NCBI GenBank assembly: GCA_020081605.1
Contig: JAHREC010000046.1
Span: 62,001-126,000 of the forward strand
DNA: 64,000 nucleotides
Source: Albifimbria verrucaria
Taxonomy: Eukaryota; Ascomycota; Sordariomycetes; Hypocreales; Stachybotryaceae
Reading direction: 5' to 3'
The position numbers were made by a program, and so were the translations under genes. This document shows, one piece after another, positions 1-10,945 of this stretch. The notes under the pieces were generated by a model. That model made no database searches and was not told the DNA's origin. It saw only the letters and a program-made list of their open reading frames with translations. Every line of letters starts with the position of its first letter. The stretch's first letter is position 1.

Positions 1-424
1 GACATGGGCTGAGCCGACATATCGGAGAGCATCAAGCAGGCTTATCTTTATTGAAATGAGGCGTTTGGGGTGGGAGGACGTTGTGGTGATGCCTGAGGAT
101 TGTGGTTTTGTTTTCTCGTGTATAAGCATAGATATACACAAGTCGAAAGAGAAGACAAATTACAACCAAAGAAATCATGTACCAAGACTGATTCTTCAGT
201 CAGCGACTGTATAGCGCTGCAATGTATCGTGAGGTAGGTATGTGAGCACCGATTGCGGGCTATTGGTAGACGAGCATTGTGTCTTAAGTAGGCAATACTG
301 TACTGTACAGCAACAGATCTGTTATGAAGTTCACAAGCTCATTGGCATTACATTTGTGGATATCAAGTCACTCCCGGATATCACACCAAAGCATAGCGCT
401 ATACGTTCTTACAGGATCATGTGG
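1..424. other. Left edge, no gene supported
   Basis: Only short overlapping open frames of low coding character are present. A TACTGTACTGTACAG motif near 297-311 resembles palindromic motifs seen in other spacers of this window. The first recognisable sequence is the start of the duplicated unit near 425. Confidence 0.5.
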
Positions 425-3400
425 ACAACTAGGTGAATTGGCCGAGTTATCACGGCTAAGAAACAGTGGGCACCTCCATCATGCCTTTGTGCTTTCGATT
501 ACCGGAATGAGAATTAGATCCACGCTGCTTCCAATTTCAGGAATAGCGGTTCGTTGGGTTAAGGGAGTTGTCCAAGATGGCAAGGCTAAGCTCAAGTGCG
601 TGACGGACCTGATCAATACTTGAACTCGACTTCACGCCCCGAATCTGTCAAGTTTTGGGCCTTTATTCCGAATAACCCCTGCCTGAAAACATGTAATCTT
701 TACCTCTTAACTTTGAGCAGTCGAGGGTCTGTAAATAGGGCATGTTCTTTCCTTTTCCTCCCTTCTATCTTTACAGTATGACTATCCAGCACCAATGAAT
801 AATTCCTTAGTGCCAACCTCAGCCAGAGCAACTCCTTGCCTATTTGTATGCTATTGTTTTTCTCTCTCGATTAATCAACTGTTTTGACTTGATTTCCTGG
901 CCTTTGTGGTCTTCTTGATCACTGATCACCCTTACCTCCGTGATCATATCTATCAAATCATGCTAGACAACCCCTGGGCCAACTGCCAGGACTGGCAATC
1001 GCTTCTAACTGTGAATGCGACGTATCTGCAAAAGAGACGCCAAAGACTTGACGTCGGTCAGAATGACGATCTCTCACCTAGCGAAGACATTGAACTACTC
1101 GAAGAAACCGCATTCAATCAACTACTGCACCTCCAATCGTGTGGACTGCTTATCGTGGCTTGTATGCCAGCTCGTGTAAAAATGAACCAGACAAGCACAG
1201 ACGCTTTCGGCCTTATCTTCAGTTTGTTTTTCAAGATACTCGAGTAGTCCCGGAATGCCGGCCTCCGTTGGCTGAGGAGCACCCTTTCATCCACAGTGTA
1301 AGAGAGTTGATGGTTCCCGATAGTTTCGTTTTCGGCATTTATAAGAGCAACAAGCAGAAGAATCTGAGAGGGGCTTGGATTGAGGATCCGGAAGCTACTT
1401 GGAACAGTGAGATGGCTACCGAGTTGAAAAAGCTAATTCCCGATTCCGTAAAACGCCATCCGCTCCACTTCATAACCCTGGCATCACAAATATCCAGGAC
1501 ACGTTCAAGGGCAGCTGTGACGACGTTTTTCTATCGTCTGCAAACGAAATTAACCTTTTGCAACTTGTCGAGGAACAAGCTATGGTACATCTATCTGATA
1601 CGTGGCAGACTGGGCTACCTGATATACCAGCCAGTCGTTCCATTTCGGAGTCATCAACTGAATCGGAAAACAGTTCAGAGTCATCAATTGACGATGAATC
1701 GAAAGATTCATCCGATATTCCCCGTATAAGCGTGGAAAACCAAAGAAATGTCTGGTTAAGCTGCATTGACTGGGGAAACTTGGTCCTTATGAATGAGCTA
1801 TACCTGAAGAGCTCGTACGAGGTTGGATCTGGTATGTCGCCGTGGACATACAATTGTTTCAAAGACCGTGCCACCATTAGACACCATGATTATAGAAAGT
1901 TATTCATTCTTCAAGCCTATGGGCTGGTCGTAATGAAGTTTATGGCTCCAAACATCAACGGTGCGACACGCACACGACCCTTTGTCCAGTTTCTCTTTCA
2001 TGACGACAGAGGAAGAAGAAGAGAGGGAAAACAATTTGACACATCGATTCATCCATGCCTTGGTGGATGATAAGGCTTTGGACGTTGGAGTTACTAACTG
2101 GAGCGAATTATATTATACTTCTAAAAACGACCGAAAATCGTTCATAGCAGAGCGCTGAGCACCACTGATGATGAGGAATGGGAGCCTTCGGCTGAAACAT
2201 GCTGGGATAGAGAAACTCCGGTCTGCGATTTGGTCGTTGAGATTCCGGTGCTCGAGAACCAACCTGTTTATCTTATTGCCATAGCAATAGATATGTCAAA
2301 TGATGAGTTTCTGCGCACTGACGACAGGCAGTTTATGCTTCTTGCGAGAAGGACTTGCCTTGTTCAACGTATCATAAACCATGCGAGAGCGGCTGGGTTA
2401 AGCAGAGCATATGACATCACCATGGCCTGAAACGGCCAGTCCTATCTCATCTTCTCCAAGTTCTAGGCCGCCTCCATTCCGAGTCGCTCTGAGTGGGAAG
2501 TTTGAGGGATACGAGTTCAGAGAACTGCTCAACCTTATCGAGGCTCGGGGCTGGGAGTATTGCAGGCATGATCCTACGCACGTCATCTGTTCAAACCCAC
2601 GCGATGATACAGAAGTCGTTGAACATGCCGTAAAACTGAACAAGCCGCTCATGAAGATCGCTTGGCTTGAACGGTCCAGCGAATTGAAGTACAACTTAGA
2701 TATCGAGGGTTATTTGTGGCCAGATAAAAACAAGACTTGGGATCTTAAAGATTCTCTAAATCGTGTCTGTCAGTACCTCAGACATGGAAAACCAACTGAA
2801 CAGTACGAACTACTCAATGATGTCACATGGTCATCTCGAGATCACCCTAGCACTGCCAGATGTGTGGATGGAGGCAAAGCGGGATTCGAGACCAAAAGGT
2901 TAATCCCTCATCCCATCATTCTAATCATAGGGAGGTATTTACTACCCATCATAGATACAACCACAATTGGGATTCTCCACGTTATTTATGAGTTTTGCCG
3001 TCAAAGCAAGCCCCAGACGGTGTTCCAACTTCACAGTATAAGGGTTAAAGGCCCCTACTTTTGGGAATTTGTCGGCACACTACAGCCTGCTTTAGACACA
3101 TTACAGCCGATGCCGACCCCAAGGTTTAACCCTCTCCGTGATTTCCCGGGATATACTGGTTTAGAATGCCTTAAATATTTACCCAAAGGTAGGACAGATT
3201 TGAAGCTTCCGTGGCATCATGATGCTTCGTCGTCATTTATGGATGAATGCGATAGTCTGAGATTTATAGGCCACCCTATAATACTCAAAGTCCAGGATGG
3301 AGATAAATCCATCGCCGTTCCATTACTTAATCCAACCCTCACAAGTATGATCGATGTGGGCTTGCCCTTTATGCACAGCTTACCCACGGGAACCTAAGAA

Positions 3401-3735
3401 ATGAGCAAAGAACTATTGATTCGATACGCTGTGATGATGGGGATGAGATCGTTTGGGTCATGTCGATATCGGAGAAAGCATTGGAGGAAGACTTAGCGAG
3501 GTGATGAATACTCGCTGAAGGGGATAGAATCAGAACTTTCAAAATTTCCAGTGACAGATGCATGCAATATGCTACTGTATGATACCGGTACTGTATGTAT
3601 ATTATTATGTATTTTAATAATAAATTACGCGATCCAGGCATCAACTGGTTAATGTCTTGGGATGGTCTGCCTTCCGCAAGAAATAACCATACATTGTGTA
3701 ATATCACTAAATGGCAGTCATGATCTAGCTGGGCA
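425..3735 (+). repeat. Tandem duplication, unit 1
   Basis: The flank at 425-780, the BRCT-type gene and its 3' flank to about 3735 align in order with 3736-6700. The similarity includes non-coding sequence, for example the shared phrase GCAGTCGAGGGTCTGTAAAT in both 5' flanks. This shows a segmental duplication of gene plus flanks, not just related coding regions. Identity is moderate over most of the unit and much higher in a patch at 2378-2613. Confidence 0.8.
891..3504 (+). pseudogene. BRCT-domain protein gene, copy 1, multiply frameshifted
   Basis: Translated pieces in successive frames align along their length with the copy at 4200-6458. The clearest domain is a BRCT at about 2480-2690, with FRVALSGKFEGYEF, then THVICSNP, then the typical Trp in IAWLERS. 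BRCT domains usually bind phosphopeptides or DNA-damage partners in the nucleus. The rest has no family I recognise; a conserved block follows the BRCT (WSSRDHPSTAR, LIPHPII).

The frame changes near 1170-1200, 1490, 2020, 2120 and 2425, and again before the C-terminal block near 3400. At 2425 this copy has one extra base compared with copy 2 (GACATCACC against GACACACC), which stops the upstream frame. No start ATG is clear, because the open frame begins at a non-ATG codon. Decay or sequence error are both possible. The intact relative is presumably elsewhere in the genome. Confidence 0.65.
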
Positions 3736-6700
3736 ATCGGGTGAATTCGCCGAGTTGTCATGATCAAGCAACCGTGGGCACCCCCATTATGCCTTTGTGC
3801 TTTTGATTGCCGGGATGGGAACCTGGATCCCAACTTCACGAGTAGCCTTCAGTTAGGTTTGTTAAGTGAGTGGTGGGACGAGTCGTCCAAGAATGGTAAG
3901 GCCAAGCAAGCTCAAGTAGATGATGGATCTGATCGATACTTGAACTTGACTTCACGCTCTGAATTTGTCAAGTTTCGTACCTTCGCCACGAATTTCCTCT
4001 ACCTGAAATCATATCATCTTCACCTCTAACTATAAGCAGTCGAGGGTCTGTAAATAGGGCATTTCCTTTCTTTTTCTCCCTTCTATCCAGCGTCAATGAA
4101 TAATTCCTTACTCCTTGCCTATTCATACAATATTGTTTTCCTTTCTTCTTTCTGTCTTCTAAACTCAGTATACTGTCTGAATCGCAACTGCCAAAATGTT
4201 TTTAAAATGATTTCCTGGTCTTTGTGGTCTTCTTGATCACTGGTCACTCTTGCATCCGTGATTATATCTACCAAATCATGCTAGATAACCCCTGGGCTAA
4301 TTGCCGAGACTGGCAATCACTGCTAATCGCGAATGCAAAAGATCTGCAAGAGAATGAGAATATGGAGGATATTGAATTTCATCAACTACTGAGTCTCCAA
4401 TCTTATGGGCTGCTTACCTTGGCGTGTGGGTGGGTCGAGAACAACCGTTCTTGGCCTTGCCTTCAGTTTCTTTTCTATGATACTCAGGAGAACCAAAACT
4501 GCGAACGTCAGGAGCACCCTTCATTCAAGCTCTAAGAAAGTCTATGTATCTTAATATCACTGTTATCGGCAAGGGCATCGGGCTTGATAATTCAGAAGTT
4601 GCACTGGATCACGAGTTGGTTGCCGAATTCAAAGAGCTGCTTCCAATCTCCGTACAAAACCACCCGCTCTATTTCATAAACCTAGTACCACAAGAATTCT
4701 CGGAAACCAACCTTGTGCAGCTTGTCGAGGAACAAGCCATGGCACATCTATCCAAGGATTGGCAGAACGGGCTACCTGACCCGAGAGATATTTGTATCGA
4801 TTGTGAGACAGATTTCTCCCATCGCTTGGATGATTTGGCCTCTACCTCCCTCTCAGAAAAAGACAACCGGAAAATATTGACACTCGAATCTTACTGCGCC
4901 CGAGTCTATGTATTTATCGTTCCCAGTGCTGATAATAACACACGCACATTACCGTTCATCCAATTTATTTTCTGGGATAATAGGGAAGAGGATGAGAATG
5001 AAGAAAGCCGAACACATCTGTTCATTCAAGCCTTGGTGGATGATAACGTTTTGGATGTCAGAGTCACAAATTGGACTGACCTACGTTTTTCTTCTGGGGG
5101 AAGAGGGCACTGATCTATGGTGCACGTACTGACGGAAAACAATGGGAACTATTACCAGGAGCATGTTGGAACGGTGAGACTCTAAATAGCTACGAACTCG
5201 ACGAAATTCCCGAGTCAGCACGTGATTCTCTCTATCTCGTCGCCATCGCACTAGATATGACAGACGATGAGTTCTTAAGCACCGACAATAAGCAATTTAT
5301 GGTTCTGGCGAGAAAAACATGTCTTGTTGAACGTATCGTAAACCATGCGAGAGCGGCTGGGTTAAGCAGAGCATATGACACACCATGGCCTGAAACGGCC
5401 AGTCCTATCTCATCTTCTCCAAGTTCTAGGCCGCCTCCATTCCGAGTCGCTCTGAGTGGGAAGTTCGAGGGATACGAGTTCAGAGAACTGCTCAATCTTA
5501 TCGAGGCTCGGGGCTGGGAGTATTGCAGACATGATCCTACACACGTCATTTGTTCAAACCCACGCGATGATACAGATGTCATTAGATATGCTGTAAAATT
5601 TAACAAGCCGCTCATAAGTATCGATTGGCTCAAAGAGTCCAACGAAGAAGACGAAGACTTGAACCCGAATGATTATGTCTGGCCAAGCGAAAGCGAGATC
5701 TCCAAATGTCTAGGCTTCCTAAACCGTGTCAGCCAGTATCTTACGCATGAAAAGCCAACTGACCAGTACGAATTACTTGAGGATGTCACATGGTCATCTC
5801 GAGATCACCCTAGCACTGCCAGACGTGTAGATGGAACCAGAGTGAGTTTCGAGACTAAAAGGCTGATCCCTCATCCAATCATTCTACAAGTAGGGGAATA
5901 TCTTCTACCAATAATAAATACAACTGCATTCGGAATTCTCCATGTTATTCATGATTTTATCCGTCATAATAAAGAGTCGATGGTAGTCCAATTGGACAGC
6001 ATAGAGGCCAAAAGCCCTTACTTTTGGACATTTATTAGTACGCCAAAGCTCACTTTAGGCCAGACTCTGCCAGGGCTAGATGAAAAATTTCGCCCTCTCC
6101 GGGATTTCCCATCCTATACCAACCATGAATGCCTTCACTACGTACCCAAAGGAAGAACGAAGTTGGGGCCTTGGAGTAACAACCATGGAATATACACAGG
6201 TTTCGAAGCCTATCTTGGCGAATTGCGTGGCGAAAAGGTCATAGACCACCCTATAATGCTAAGAATCCATTGTGGAGATAAAACCATCGCCGTCCCCTTA
6301 GTTAATCCTACCTATACAAGCATACAGGATTTGAGTTTGCTACTCCATGGACATCTCACCTACAAAAGGGCGGAAATAAGAAAATGGCTATTGATTCTAT
6401 GCGTTGTGATGATGGGGATGAGATTGTTTGGGTCATATCGATATCGGAGAAAAGATAAGAGGGAAGTTTAGCGAGATGATGAACATGAGAATCACCGGTG
6501 AAGTTAGAATCGGAACTTTCAATATGTTCACGATAGATATATAGCAATCTGATACATATGTATGATACACGTATTGTGCATTTTCCTAATGAGGTTTACT
6601 ATCCAGAAGTCGGCTGGTTATTATATCGTGATAGTCCACATTTGATGAGAAACCTCGTGAGTTGTGTATTGAAGCACTACATAGAAGTCATGGTCCAGCC
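3736..6700 (+). repeat. Tandem duplication, unit 2
   Basis: This is the second copy of the unit that starts near 425, in direct orientation and immediately adjacent. Homology extends past the gene into the 3' flank, to about 6700 by eye. The downstream gene on the other strand (6677-7374) begins where the similarity ends. Confidence 0.8.
4200..6471 (+). pseudogene. BRCT-domain protein gene, copy 2, partly intact
   Basis: This paralogue of the gene at 891-3504 is in better shape. Its 3' part (5257-6471) reads open for 404 codons and contains the BRCT (about residues 66-130: FRVALSGKFEGYEF, THVICSNP, and IDWLKES with the conserved Trp) plus the same downstream block as copy 1.

The 5' part breaks near 4518, where copy 1 has CCCTTT and this copy CCCTT. 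It breaks again near 5095, at the same place as copy 1. The natural C-terminus (DDGDEIVWVISISEK, ending at 6458) lies in another frame from the end of the long open frame, as in copy 1. The 404-codon part could still be expressed as a shorter BRCT protein. The role is unknown; a nuclear phosphopeptide-binding function is only inferred from the domain. Confidence 0.6.
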
Positions 6701-7374
6701 TTCTTTGATTATGGCGTGCCCGATTTCCAAAACCTCCTCTACTTGCTCTGGAGTGATCTCATTGTTATCTTGAATATAACGTATCTTGTGCTCCATGTTC
6801 ATATCTTGAGATACGACGACGTCTTGGCACAAGACCTCGTTCATATCAATGATCACGCTGCATATTTTTTGATTCTCGTCGGCTGAGTAGCTTGAATCGT
6901 ACCAGTCGTCGACAATATCACTGGTTGACCCACCAACCGCTGCCAGTAATCTATACATCAAAGCAACGACATGGCAGCCGACGCGCATATCGTCTTCACT
7001 AAAATCGTCTAAATCATCCAACTCCATATCATCAAAAATAGATATAATCTCCTCATCGTCGATAACGCAGAGATCCACCGATTGGCCTGCTTCTAGCCCA
7101 GTTTCTTGCCGAGTAACGCTCGCCCAAGCTTGTACTTGTAGATAGAGGCAGAATTTGTGTTGAACTATCTTATCGGATGCCTGGAGAGTTTAGATTTGAT
7201 CATCGGGTCGAGATATTGGGTGGTAAGTTTACAAACCCTGATATGTTCACCCACCGACTTCCACTCGGCACCGAGTCTTGAAGGGCAAATTGTAGTGCCG
7301 AGTGATCCAACTGACTTGACAGGCCTAACTCGTGGATGTTCGTCTTCGTTAGTCATTGTTGTCGTGCGAGGCAA
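6677..7374 (-). CDS. Hypothetical acidic protein, two exons
   Basis: I do not recognise this family. The best model is complement(join(6677..7180,7237..7374)), about 213 aa. The 56-nt intron (7181-7236) has a GTTTGT donor, a CTAAAC branch site and a CTCCAG acceptor, and the exon phases match. The start is the ATG at 7374 (MPRTTTMTNEDEHP).

The middle is strongly acidic (DDMELDDLDDFSEDD), followed by a more hydrophobic helical stretch (CHVVALMYRLLAAVGG). The C-terminal part (ITPEQVEEVLEIGHAIIKEG) looks helical. There is no signal peptide or clear membrane segment. The gene ends just past the duplicated BRCT unit and is convergent with it. The intron fit makes a real gene likely; the function is unknown. 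Confidence 0.55.
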
Positions 7375-8210
7375 GAGACCAATCCAAGTGAACTAAGGTG
7401 ACAACACTAGCCGTGACTTACAGTATACAACAGGTCAATCATACGTGAATATTTGGGTCATGTTATATCTGTATGTAGAAATTTATTAACGAGGTGTTAA
7501 CTCGCCAAAATGCTGCGTGTGCATGCGGTGGGGTTGCCGGTCTCCGGCACCTCATCGAGCTAGGTTAACCGGACCATGCAAGCGCTCGGCTAGTACTGTC
7601 TTGTGGGTGTGTAATCAATTCCTTCTAGACTATCGAGACCCCCACGTGCTGCGTTTCCTACCTGCATGGGCCACTGGATCTCCAATGTAAGAATTCGCAT
7701 ATTTGCGAGTCCTGGCTTAATCATACCATTTGGTGACCGTGGTCCAGGCAGGATTACGCAATGTCCACAAATGAAACCTGTTCGAGCCAGCTCTTACGAT
7801 TCGATGACTCTGGCAAACAACACCCCAGAAGGGAGCAAGGTTGGTGTAGACTTTGCAGGACGTTCGTTTTGAAAATATAGTCAGACGTGTATCTTCATGA
7901 ATGTGCGAAGGGCACAGATATAACCTTTCGCACAGTCAATGAGATACAGCATTGCTATATACAAGTCACAAATGAATTATATTTCATATCATAGGCTGTA
8001 TTTACGACGTTCCGTATCATGTCATGATCAAATACCACGAATTCTCGATGCAGAGCATTCCATAGCCTTTATAAACCTACAATAGTCTCGGTAAATATAT
8101 TGTGAACTACCTGAAGTCCTCATAAGAGAAGCCTAACAAGTGGTTGAGTAGCCTACCTTCAAAAATGGACTCGAAAAGTTCAGGTCTCTGAATTATAATA
8201 TGTTGTAGGA
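7375..8210. other. Intergenic, no gene supported
   Basis: A 68-codon open frame at 7666-7872 is the only frame of note. It has no recognisable content and no splice context, so I do not call it. The right part (7880-8200) is AT-rich and probably holds the 3' end of the minus-strand gene that follows. Confidence 0.5.
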
Positions 8211-8570
8211 CTAGGCATCTCCGTCTTGTTTTAAATCCTTGTATGCTTTGCTATGGGACTTGCCGCCCATTAATCGTAGTCTGAAGAACCTGACAACATT
8301 ATCTTCAGCATGAAAGAAGTTCCTCAATGAGTCAAGTCTTGTGTGAAGATGTGTCCTTAGGAAAGCCTGTAATAAATGGACAAGCTCGCAGCGTCTGATT
8401 TCTCGCCCACCCATGATGTATTCATCGAACGCACGTAAAATATCTCGCTGCCGATGGTCCCCTAGTGAACACGGCTCGCATACAAAGATGCAAGCAGCAA
8501 GGGCTCTGCCGTAATCCAAAGGTGCTGTGCATGTTTGGAGATTTGTGAATATGTCTTCCTCATTTTCCAT
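8211..8570 (-). CDS. Hypothetical protein, 119 aa
   Basis: The single open frame starts at the ATG at 8570 (MENEEDIFTNLQ). It is rich in Arg, His and Leu (CELVHLLQAFLRTHLHTRLD) and matches no family I know. Just upstream on the same strand is a convincing intron signature: donor GTAAGC, branch TGCTAAC, acceptor ATTCAG, about 8579-8643.

The exon before it, which could start at 8707 (MCPCTAFTEENFAYY), joins in the wrong phase. The intron may therefore be in the 5' UTR, or the true start may be further upstream. The next 530 bp upstream are AT-rich and promoter-like. Confidence 0.45.
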   Translation of the reverse strand: MENEEDIFTNLQTCTAPLDYGRALAACIFVCEPCSLGDHRQRDILRAFDEYIMGGREIRRCELVHLLQAFLRTHLHTRLDSLRNFFHAEDNVVRFFRLRLMGGKSHSKAYKDLKQDGDA

Positions 8571-8707
8571 GAGTTTCTGAATATTATTATAATCTTTCTC
8601 GTGTTAGCATTACACCAGTTCACTTCACATATAGAAAGCTTACCTGGTCCTTGTCTTCGGGTGTAGTAGGCGAAATTTTCCTCTGTAAATGCTGTACACG
8701 GACACAT

Positions 8708-9101
8708 AGTGTGATTGCGGTTCTGGTGCTTATAGTGGTATAAAACAATGTATGTTTTGCGATTCTTATATGAGAAGAATCACCTAAAAATAAAACGTAC
8801 TTGGAGCAGGTTTCTTTCTTTTATATATAGATTACTACATAATGATTTATCAGGGTAAAAAGTTATCAATTGTCCAAGGCGGCGAAGCCATTTACCGCTG
8901 AATTATATACTGTTTTTGAAAAAGAAAGGCAGGAAAGTATCAGCTTGCGCAACATTGACACAATTGAACTTGTGTTCCAACATACAGTACCTTAGAGGTC
9001 AATGCGGTTATGATTTTAGCCGCTGATGCGACCGACGAACCGGTGGATGTACAAATGCACCTTCATACTTCTCAAGCTGGCAAAGATGGTCATTTTGAAC
9101 T
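8708..9101. other. Divergent intergenic region
   Basis: This AT-rich spacer lies between the minus-strand gene ending its 5' side near 8707 and the plus-strand gene starting at 9102. I see no gene in it. It probably holds both promoters. Confidence 0.45.
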
Positions 9102-10127
9102 ATGGGGAGGCTATTGACTGGTCTGCAATGCGACCCTCCGATCGTTGTTCAATTTGTCTTGCGCCTTTTCATGTGCCAAGCTTTCACCTTTGAAACAGTG
9201 GCAGACCGCGAGGATTATGTATACTCAGCCTTGACGGGAATCGATTGGGTATGTATATTGTCGCTACTCGCGCCTTACTTTTCGTCTTTTCGTCTTTTCA
9301 TCACTCTTCCTCTTCTTCTTCTTCCTCCTTCTTTCTTGCACTTTATCTCGTTTTTCATTCCTCGCTCTTTTTTCTTTTACTTTCCTATTTCTCATTCATA
9401 TTGATACGTAATTGCTGACGAAAGCTTCTTGGGGACAGTTGAGGGGCCGAAATGCATTCAGCGACCGTCTAGCCGCGTTCGAGAAACATGCACGAACCTC
9501 AATGCCAACACTCGACGATGTGAGCTCTGGCAAGGACCGTTGCCTTGTGTGCATCTCCACCGCATTGCTGCGCATACTAAATGACTACAAAATTGTGCGA
9601 TTCTTCAGAGTGCCTCGCAAGTCCCATATTAACCACGGACTCGGTTCGGGCGTGGTCATTGCCGCTCGCGCTGTGGACACCATCGGCTCCGCTTACATGT
9701 GTCGCGATGGTGCCGTAGATAGGCCTTTACTTCTCCTGCTTATGATGCTATCAGGCAAGCTCGCTTGCGTTACTTTGGCAGCCCAGAAGAGTTATCTTCT
9801 GGCACAGCGTCTCCAAACGGGGATGACTGTAGAGATATGGATGCAGGTGCGAAAGGTCTTGAGCCAGTGGATGAGCCGCCCTTACAGGGGTCCCTTGTTC
9901 CGTTTTCTGATATTAATGTTATTCGGCAAGCTCGCGAACATCAATGTGGTATTTCAGCAGGCCCCTCTCCTGGTACAACCTCATCTGACGATCCCGATAA
10001 CTATACTTCGAGATCTACTGCAGAGGGAGGGATACATTTACAAGGTTTACATACAGGGAATGGTTCGATACAGGTGGTAGGCTCAATGTCGGATCGAGTA
10101 TTGCAAGTTCTGCTCACTAGTTTATGA
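9102..10127 (+). CDS. Hypothetical protein with an internal repeat, spliced, exon model uncertain
   Basis: Exon 1 runs from the ATG at 9102 to 9248 (start MGRLLTGLQCDPPIVVQ). A 190-nt intron (9249-9438) has donor GTATGT, a long pyrimidine tract, a GCTGAC branch and a GACAG acceptor, and it joins in phase to LRGRNAFSDRLAAFEKHA.

From about 9723 the plausible coding frame is a different one, ending at 10127. There two copies of an AIRQAR/VIRQAR segment sit about 58 residues apart, each followed by a Gly/Ser/Pro/Asp-rich stretch (SSGTASPNGDD, SPGTTSSDDPDN). A second intron or a frame break must lie in 9520-9722, but I cannot choose between candidates. No family is recognised. Confidence 0.4.
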
Positions 10128-10603
10128 GAGTCACTGCATTGTTCCAGACCTATCTCCATAGTGGCAAAGAATACAGAGGGCCATTCAGAAGTGTCATCTC
10201 AAAGTACGTCTCCATCATTCATCACGCTGTGTGACCCGGGCTACACATTGACTTGGAAACGATTCTAAGAAAGACTCGATCAACAACATACGATGCCGTG
10301 GAAACCTATCCTAGCCATCAGTACCCTGGTACTCACAGGGGGTTTCGACACAAATACTGCACGATACTTCAAACAAAGAACGAGCCTGAGAAGGTCATCT
10401 GATACGGGTTGCCTCTCCACTGGATATCCAGGCTAGCCTGAGCTGGTACTCCACGTAAATAATGTAAAGTGGAGACAATACTAAAGCATGCCGGTACACA
10501 CGCGTTGTTAAATGGATCAAGACCAATAGTGATCCAAGGAGCATGATGGGCGAACACAAGTAAATGAGGCGGTGGTGACTCTGTTAGGCGTGGGAAAAAT
10601 ACA
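10128..10603. other. Intergenic, no gene supported
   Basis: No frame here shows recognisable protein or a good splice pattern. The minus-strand open frame over 10369-10926 is read as the complement of the zinc-finger gene. Confidence 0.4.
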
Positions 10604-10945
10604 ATGGCCTGCAATTCCTTAGCCCTTTGCTTTTCAAAACCCAAAGAGAGAGTCTCAAGAAACGGCCACCACCTATGGAAGGTATTGGTCCAACTCAAGT
10701 GGTACCTGGTTCCGGATATGAAAAGAACAAGTGCACAGCATGCACCACGGGGCCGCGAGAATTCCTGCGAAACTTGCCGCAAATACTTCCCCACACGTCG
10801 TGCAGTGGAGCAATACATGAGCGACGCAAGACACCTACGATCAAATGTGCCTTGCGAGACATGCGCCGCTCGATTCCGTGACCGACCAGCTGCAGAACAG
10901 CACATGAACGCCAAGGCACACTTCAAACTCTATTGTAAGCCCTGA
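10604..10945 (+). CDS. Small two-finger C2H2-like zinc-finger protein
   Basis: The open frame codes for 113 aa from the ATG at 10604. Two tandem fingers of U1/C2H2 type fill the second half. Finger 1 (about residues 55-77) has CETC, 12 residues, then Tyr where the first His is expected, then five residues and His (QYMSDARH). Finger 2 (about residues 84-106) is complete: CETC, 12 residues, then HMNAKAH.

Such fingers bind double-stranded RNA or DNA in other proteins; for this one that is inference. The N-terminal 50 residues look less like protein, so the true first exon may be elsewhere. Loss of one zinc ligand suggests finger 1 binds metal weakly or not at all. Confidence 0.5.
   Translation: MACNSLALCFSKPKERVSRNGHHLWKVLVQLKWYLVPDMKRTSAQHAPRGRENSCETCRKYFPTRRAVEQYMSDARHLRSNVPCETCAARFRDRPAAEQHMNAKAHFKLYCKP

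Noticed and set aside
2100..2160. Programmed -1 frameshift in the BRCT genes
   Set aside because: CTTCTAAAAACG and CTTCTGGGGGAA do not form an X XXY YYZ slippery heptamer in the needed frame, and other breaks exist in the same genes.
8462..8707. First coding exon (MCPCTAFTEENF) for the gene at 8211
   Set aside because: The donor and acceptor are good, but the join is out of phase and stops after a few codons; the intron may be in the 5' UTR.
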